Of a DNA stretch of 7,113 nucleotides, positions 1 to 7,113 are shown in pieces. The position numbers and the translations under genes are program-made. The stretch is from Pseudomonadota bacterium (lineage in GTDB: Bacteria > Pseudomonadota > Gammaproteobacteria > Acidiferrobacterales > Sulfurifustaceae), in the NCBI GenBank assembly GCA_020354085.1, contig CP070641.1, positions 418,278 through 425,390 on the forward strand, written 5' to 3'. A model generated the notes under the pieces. The model was given only the letters and a program-made list of their open reading frames with translations. It searched no databases and was not told where the DNA came from. Within the stretch, counting starts at the first letter, position 1. Each line of letters starts with the position of its first letter.

Positions 1-3228
<3,228 letters not shown>

Positions 3229-3231
<3 letters not shown>

Positions 3232-3240
3232 GCGGTTCAC
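3229..3240 (-). other. glgE-treS junction with candidate stop/start overlap
   Basis: On the minus strand the junction reads GTGAACCGCATG. The TGA at 3239-3237 ends glgE, and the ATG at 3231-3229 is the favoured treS start. The GTG at 3240-3238 is in the treS frame and shares bases with the glgE stop (GTGA), so it is an alternative start. The 20 bases upstream, within the last glgE codons, contain no purine-rich Shine-Dalgarno tract, so treS translation probably depends on ribosomes arriving from glgE. The layout is read directly; the coupling is inferred. Confidence 0.6.
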
Positions 3241-5276
3241 AGGAAGTAATCGAAATCGTGCTCGCGTCGCACCCGCCGCCGCAAGCGGAAGATATGCGCC
3301 GGACCGGACTGGGGATCGAGTTCGACGTAATTGCGCGCTCCGTACCAGAGATAGCGCGCACCGGTCAGCAGATCGTGCATCTGGTAGGGGCGCTCGGTAC
3401 CGATATTAAAGGTATCGAGCGGCAGCTCCACCCAACCGCTCTGACGATGGTGCGGATCGAGATTCACCACGACCAGCACGATGTCCTCGAGATCCTCGGC
3501 GGTCTTGCTGAAGCAGATGATCTTGTCGTTATCGACGGCGTGAAAGCGCAAGTCCCAATCGGATTGCAAAGCCGGATTCTCGCGCCGGATACGATTCACG
3601 AGGGCGACGAAGTCGTGCAGGCTGTCGGCGCGCGTCAGCTGCCATCGGCGTACCTGGTACTTCTCCGAATCGAGATACTCCTCGCTACCCGGCTCACGCG
3701 CCGCGCCCTCGGCAAGCTCGAAGGCGGGGCCGTAGATGCCGTAGCTCGCGGCGAGTGTCGCCGCCAGTGTCAGACGGATCATGAAGGCCGCGCGGCCGCC
3801 GAATTGCAGGTACTCGTTGAGAATGTCGGGCGTATTGGGCCAGACGTTTGGTCGGAAATACTCGCGCCCCTGGCCGCGTGTTAGCTCGGTGAAGTAATCG
3901 ATCAGCTCGCCCTTGCTGTTACGCCAGGTGAAATAGGTATACGACTGGGTAAACCCAAGTTTGGCCAAGCGGTGCATGATCTTCGGGCGAGTGAAGGCCT
4001 CGGCCAAGAACAAAACATCCGGATAAGCACGTTTGACGTCGTCGATCAGCCATGCCCAGAAGGGAAAGGGCTTGGTGTGCGGATTGTCGACGCGAAAGAT
4101 ACGCACACCCTGCTCGATCCAGAACTCGACGATGCTCTTCAGCTCCGTCCAAAGACTCTCCCAGGCCTCGCATTCGAAGTCGAACGGGTAGATGTCCTGG
4201 TACTTCTTCGGCGGGTTCTCGGCGTACTGAATGGAGCCATCCGGGCGATGCCGGAACCACTGGGGATGCTCGTGCACGTACGGATGGTCCGGCGAACATT
4301 GATAGGCGATGTCGAGCGCGACCTCGAGACCGCGCGCCCGTGCGCTTGCGACGAAGCGGCGGAAGTCCTCGAGCGTGCCGAGCTCGGGATGCACCGCCTT
4401 GTGCCCGCCCTCCGGTCCGCCAATCGCCCACGGACTGCCGACGTCATGCGATTCGGGAGTCAGGACGTTGTTGCGCCCCTTGCGGAACTTGTGCCCGATC
4501 GGATGGATCGGCGGCAAATAGACGACATCAAACCCCATGCCGGCAATGTAATCGAGCATGGGCTCGCAATCGGCGAACCGCCCGTGGCTCCCCTCACCGC
4601 AGGAACGCGGAAAGAATTCGTACCACGCCGAGAAGCGCGCCAATTCGCGATCCACCACGACCGTGAGTTCGCGCTCGTAACCGGCGATGAAGCGCCGCTC
4701 GGCATAGCGATGCATTAGGCGCGCGTTCTCATCGTCCCCGGCCACATGGCGCTTTTCAACGAGCGGTGCCTCGCCGGTCAGCGCCTCGGCTGCCGCTTGC
4801 AGGCGGCGCGCCTCGAGACCGCGTGCGCGATGTGCGGCCGCCTCGATGAGCGCCGCGCCCATCTGTAACACCATCGGCAAATCGCGATCCGTATCCGGTC
4901 GACGCTCCAGATCGTGCCGCCAGGTTTCGTAGTGATCGACCCAGGCGCTTACGCTGTAACGGTAGCGCCCGATCTCAGCGACGCGAAATTCGGCCCGCCA
5001 GCGATCGTTGCCGAGCAGCCGCATGGGCAGCTCCTGCCAGTCTTGATCTTGTTCGCGCCGGTACAGCAGCACACAACTAATACGGTCGTGTCCATCGCCA
5101 AAGGCATCGGCCTCGACCACGACCCGCTCGCCCACCACGCGCTTGATCGGAAAGCGGCCATCGTCGATCTGTGGTCGAACGTTTTCGATGACAACGCGCC
5201 GCCGTCCACCGGTCGAACCGGTCACAGCACTCTCGGTTGCGGCGCGCGTCTTCTTGCTGGTCGCGGTATTGGCCAT
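3237..5276 (-). CDS. glgE: alpha-1,4-glucan:maltose-1-phosphate maltosyltransferase (GlgE)
   Basis: GlgE (GH13 subfamily 3) transfers maltosyl units from alpha-maltose-1-phosphate to the non-reducing end of alpha-1,4-glucan and releases phosphate. The product is 679 residues, normal for the family. After a tail of about 25 residues come an N-terminal beta-sandwich (about 27-125), a helical region (about 130-205) and the barrel from about 210. The barrel shows WYEFFPRS, GFDVVYLPPIHPIG, RKGRNN and ENPPKKYQDIYP (353-364). The nucleophile is D397 in FRVDNPHTKP, the acid/base E426 in LFLAEAFTRP, and the third acid D484 in NTPDIL. GSEEYLDSEKY follows, with K539-Y540 matching the phosphate-binding Lys-Tyr of characterised GlgE. 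NPHTKP and SEKY separate it from ordinary amylases. The ATG at 5276 is chosen because it follows the glgB stop by 8 bases and gives family-like length; the frame is open for 224 more codons upstream, but only antiparallel to nothing and inside glgB in another frame. It ends in TGA at 3239-3237. Confidence 0.97.
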   Translation of the reverse strand: MANTATSKKTRAATESAVTGSTGGRRRVVIENVRPQIDDGRFPIKRVVGERVVVEADAFGDGHDRISCVLLYRREQDQDWQELPMRLLGNDRWRAEFRVAEIGRYRYSVSAWVDHYETWRHDLERRPDTDRDLPMVLQMGAALIEAAAHRARGLEARRLQAAAEALTGEAPLVEKRHVAGDDENARLMHRYAERRFIAGYERELTVVVDRELARFSAWYEFFPRSCGEGSHGRFADCEPMLDYIAGMGFDVVYLPPIHPIGHKFRKGRNNVLTPESHDVGSPWAIGGPEGGHKAVHPELGTLEDFRRFVASARARGLEVALDIAYQCSPDHPYVHEHPQWFRHRPDGSIQYAENPPKKYQDIYPFDFECEAWESLWTELKSIVEFWIEQGVRIFRVDNPHTKPFPFWAWLIDDVKRAYPDVLFLAEAFTRPKIMHRLAKLGFTQSYTYFTWRNSKGELIDYFTELTRGQGREYFRPNVWPNTPDILNEYLQFGGRAAFMIRLTLAATLAASYGIYGPAFELAEGAAREPGSEEYLDSEKYQVRRWQLTRADSLHDFVALVNRIRRENPALQSDWDLRFHAVDNDKIICFSKTAEDLEDIVLVVVNLDPHHRQSGWVELPLDTFNIGTERPYQMHDLLTGARYLWYGARNYVELDPQSGPAHIFRLRRRVRREHDFDYFL

Positions 5277-5280
5277 GGCG

Positions 5281-5298
5281 CCGCCTAGCGCCCTTCCT
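5281..5298 (-). promoter_or_regulatory. probable ribosome-binding region of glgE
   Basis: Upstream of the glgE ATG, the minus strand carries AGGAAGGG (5298-5291), 14 bases from the start, and AGGCGG (5286-5281), 4 bases from the start. The first is the better match to the anti-Shine-Dalgarno but lies rather far away; the second is closer than usual and overlaps the TAG stop of glgB. A ribosome ending glgB would therefore stop on the initiation region of glgE, which fits translational coupling. Which of the two purine tracts is used cannot be decided by reading. Confidence 0.45.
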
Positions 5299-7113
5299 GG
5301 GCGGTCGGCGGCTTGAACACCATTACCGACAACGGCGGCAATGTGAGGTTGAGGGAGTAAAAACGGCCTTGCGCCGGTACGGGCGCGGCCTCCACCCCGC
5401 CGTAGTTGCCAACGCCGCTGCCGCCGTAAAGCGGCGCATCGCTGTTGAGTCGCTCCTGCCAATATCCGCCGCGCGGCACGCCGACGCGATAGTTCTCCCG
5501 CGGTACCGGCGTGAAGTTGCACACCACGAGCAGACAGTTCTCTGGGTTCGCGCCCTTGCGCAGGAAACTGACCACGCTCGCTTCCCAGTCGTGCAGATCG
5601 ATCCATTCGAAGCCTTCGTTGCCGAAATCGCGCTCGTAGAGCGCGCCTTCGGAGCGATAGAGGCGATTGACGTCCTCCATCCAGCGCTTGAGCCCTTGGT
5701 GCGGGGCGAATTCGAGCAAATGCCAGTCGAGGCTGGAATCGTGGTTCCACTCGCGCCACTGACCGAACTCGCATCCCATGAACAGCAGCTTCTTGCCCGG
5801 GTGTGTCCACATGTAACCGAGTAGCGCGCGCAGATTGGCGAACTTCTGCCAATCGTCGCCCGGCATCTTGCCGATCAGCGATCCCTTGCCATGCACGACC
5901 TCGTCGTGCGACAGGGGCAACACGAAGTTCTCGTTGAACGCGTACCAAATGCTGAAGGTGAGCTGATCGTGGCTGTACTTGCGGTACACCGGATCGTTCG
6001 ACATGTAATTAAGCGTGTCGTGCATCCAACCCATGTTCCATTTCATCCCGAAGCCGAGACCGCCCAAATAGGTCGGGCGCGACACCATCGGCCACGCGGT
6101 CGACTCCTCCGCAATCGTCTGGGTGCCCGGGTGCTCGCGGTACACGGCCTCATTGAGCTCGCGCAAAAAATGCACGGCCTCCAGGTCCTCCTTGCCGCCA
6201 TAGGCATTGGGAATCCACTCGCCCGCCTTGCGCCCGTAGTCGAGATACAACATGGACGCGACGGCGTCGACACGCAGACCGTCGGCGTGGTAACGCTCGA
6301 GCCAGCACTGCGCGCTCGATATGAGAAACGAGCGCACCTCATGACGTCCGTAGTTGAAAATGCTCGAGTTCCACTCCGGATGGTAGCCGCGCTTTGGGTC
6401 GGCATGTTCGAACAGGTGCGTGCCATCGAAGAACGCCAGTCCGTGCTCATCGGTCGGGAAATGCGACGGCACCCAATCAAGTATCACGCCAATGCCGGCC
6501 TGGTGCATACTGTCGACGAGATACATGAACTCCTGCGGCGTACCGTAACGCGCACTGGGCGTGAAATAGCCCGTGCTTTGGTATCCCCAGGAACCGAAGA
6601 ACGGATGCTCCATCACCGGCAGGAACTCCACGTGCGTGAAACCTACCTCGCGCACATAGTTGGTCAGGCGCTGGGCCAGCTCGCTATAGTGCAGTGACCG
6701 GCCACCGTCCTCTGGCACGCGTTGCCACGAACCGAGGTGCACCTCGTAAATGCTCATTGGCGACGACAGTTTGTTGACTTGCTCTCGCCGCGCCATCCAG
6801 TCGCGATCACCCCATTCATAGTCGAGCGTCCAGACAACAGAAGCGGTGCTCGGCGGGCACTCGCTGCGACACGCAAAAGGGTCGGCCTTGTCGACGCGAT
6901 AGCCCTGGTGACGCGACATCAAATGATATTTATAGAGAGCGCCCGGCCCGACACCCGCGACGAACCCCTCCCAAATGCCGGTGCCATCGGGGCGTGGATG
7001 CAGCTTATGCTCACGGGCACGCCAGTCGTTGAAGTCACCGATGACGGAAACTTCCTCGGCGTTGGGCGCCCACAGCGCGAACAGCGTGCCGCGCACACCA
7101 TTGTGCTCTACGA
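5285..7113 (-). CDS. glgB: 1,4-alpha-glucan branching enzyme (GlgB), 5' end outside the window
   Basis: GlgB cleaves alpha-1,4-glucan chains and reattaches the piece through an alpha-1,6 bond, branching glycogen-like polymer in the cytoplasm. The 608 visible residues begin in the CBM48 beta-sandwich (LFALWAPNAEEVSVIGDFND) and continue into the GH13 barrel. The barrel shows SIYEVHLGSW, DWVPSHFPTD, the nucleophile Asp in GLRVDAVASM (codon 6266-6268), the acid/base Glu in IAEEST (about 6104-6109) and the transition-state Asp in LPLSHDEVVHGKGS (codon 5903-5905). The C-terminal beta domain ends with LNLTLPPLSVMVF and a TAG stop at 5287-5285. Compared with E. coli GlgB, roughly 110-130 N-terminal residues are missing. 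The frame stays open to the window edge, and the GTG at 7096 is an internal Val of the CBM48 motif (NGVRGTLF), so it is not taken as the start. It is the first visible gene of the operon and ends 8 bases before glgE. The family assignment is firm; only the N-terminal architecture is unknown. Confidence 0.97.
   Translation of the reverse strand, partial: VEHNGVRGTLFALWAPNAEEVSVIGDFNDWRAREHKLHPRPDGTGIWEGFVAGVGPGALYKYHLMSRHQGYRVDKADPFACRSECPPSTASVVWTLDYEWGDRDWMARREQVNKLSSPMSIYEVHLGSWQRVPEDGGRSLHYSELAQRLTNYVREVGFTHVEFLPVMEHPFFGSWGYQSTGYFTPSARYGTPQEFMYLVDSMHQAGIGVILDWVPSHFPTDEHGLAFFDGTHLFEHADPKRGYHPEWNSSIFNYGRHEVRSFLISSAQCWLERYHADGLRVDAVASMLYLDYGRKAGEWIPNAYGGKEDLEAVHFLRELNEAVYREHPGTQTIAEESTAWPMVSRPTYLGGLGFGMKWNMGWMHDTLNYMSNDPVYRKYSHDQLTFSIWYAFNENFVLPLSHDEVVHGKGSLIGKMPGDDWQKFANLRALLGYMWTHPGKKLLFMGCEFGQWREWNHDSSLDWHLLEFAPHQGLKRWMEDVNRLYRSEGALYERDFGNEGFEWIDLHDWEASVVSFLRKGANPENCLLVVCNFTPVPRENYRVGVPRGGYWQERLNSDAPLYGGSGVGNYGGVEAAPVPAQGRFYSLNLTLPPLSVMVFKPPTAQEGR

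Noticed and set aside
3258..4718. Two plus-strand open frames (3258-3884 and 3972-4718) opposite glgE
   Set aside because: Both are fully inside glgE on the other strand, and the sense frame carries all GlgE catalytic motifs. The antisense products resemble no known family.
5277..5948. The glgE frame is open for 224 codons upstream of the chosen ATG
   Set aside because: This stretch overlaps the glgB coding sequence in another frame. Its translation is Arg/Ala-rich without family resemblance, while the GlgE domain begins shortly after the ATG at 5276.
5237..6697. Two plus-strand open frames (5237-5824 and 5891-6697) opposite glgB
   Set aside because: They are antisense to glgB, whose translation is conserved throughout, and their products have no recognisable domain.
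7094..7096. GTG as the start of glgB
   Set aside because: The frame continues upstream to the window edge (VEHNG before it), and the GTG falls within the CBM48 motif that lies well inside known GlgB proteins.

Overview
All coding capacity in this GC-rich window lies on the minus strand, in one compact gene string read from position 7113 down to position 1. In transcription order it holds: (1) glgB, glycogen branching enzyme, whose N-terminal part lies beyond position 7113; (2) glgE, maltose-1-phosphate-dependent alpha-1,4-glucan maltosyltransferase, complete; (3) a long fusion of trehalose synthase (TreS) and maltokinase (Mak/Pep2), complete at its start and cut at position 1 a few dozen residues before its expected end. 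The spacers are about 8 and 5 bases, which indicates one polycistronic message with translational coupling. No promoter, terminator, RNA gene, repeat, CRISPR array or mobile element was seen, and there is no intergenic stretch of any length.

Together the three genes encode the GlgE pathway of alpha-glucan synthesis, well established in mycobacteria and streptomycetes and found in many Proteobacteria. TreS interconverts trehalose and maltose; the fused maltokinase phosphorylates maltose with ATP to alpha-maltose-1-phosphate; GlgE transfers the maltosyl unit to the growing alpha-1,4-glucan; GlgB adds alpha-1,6 branches. All three carbohydrate-active enzymes are glycoside hydrolase family 13 (GH13) proteins, and the expected catalytic acids can be read in each. 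The products are cytoplasmic: no signal peptide or membrane segment is visible where the N-terminus is present.

The host is probably a high-GC proteobacterium. This is an inference from base composition, the TreS-Mak fusion and the compact gene order, and no lineage can be named from the sequence alone. The long plus-strand open frames look like antisense shadows of the high-GC genes. I find no previously undescribed system here. The points worth checking are the gene order, the fusion architecture, the two gene junctions (one with no clear Shine-Dalgarno and an alternative GTG start overlapping the upstream stop) and the tail-like GlgE N-terminus.
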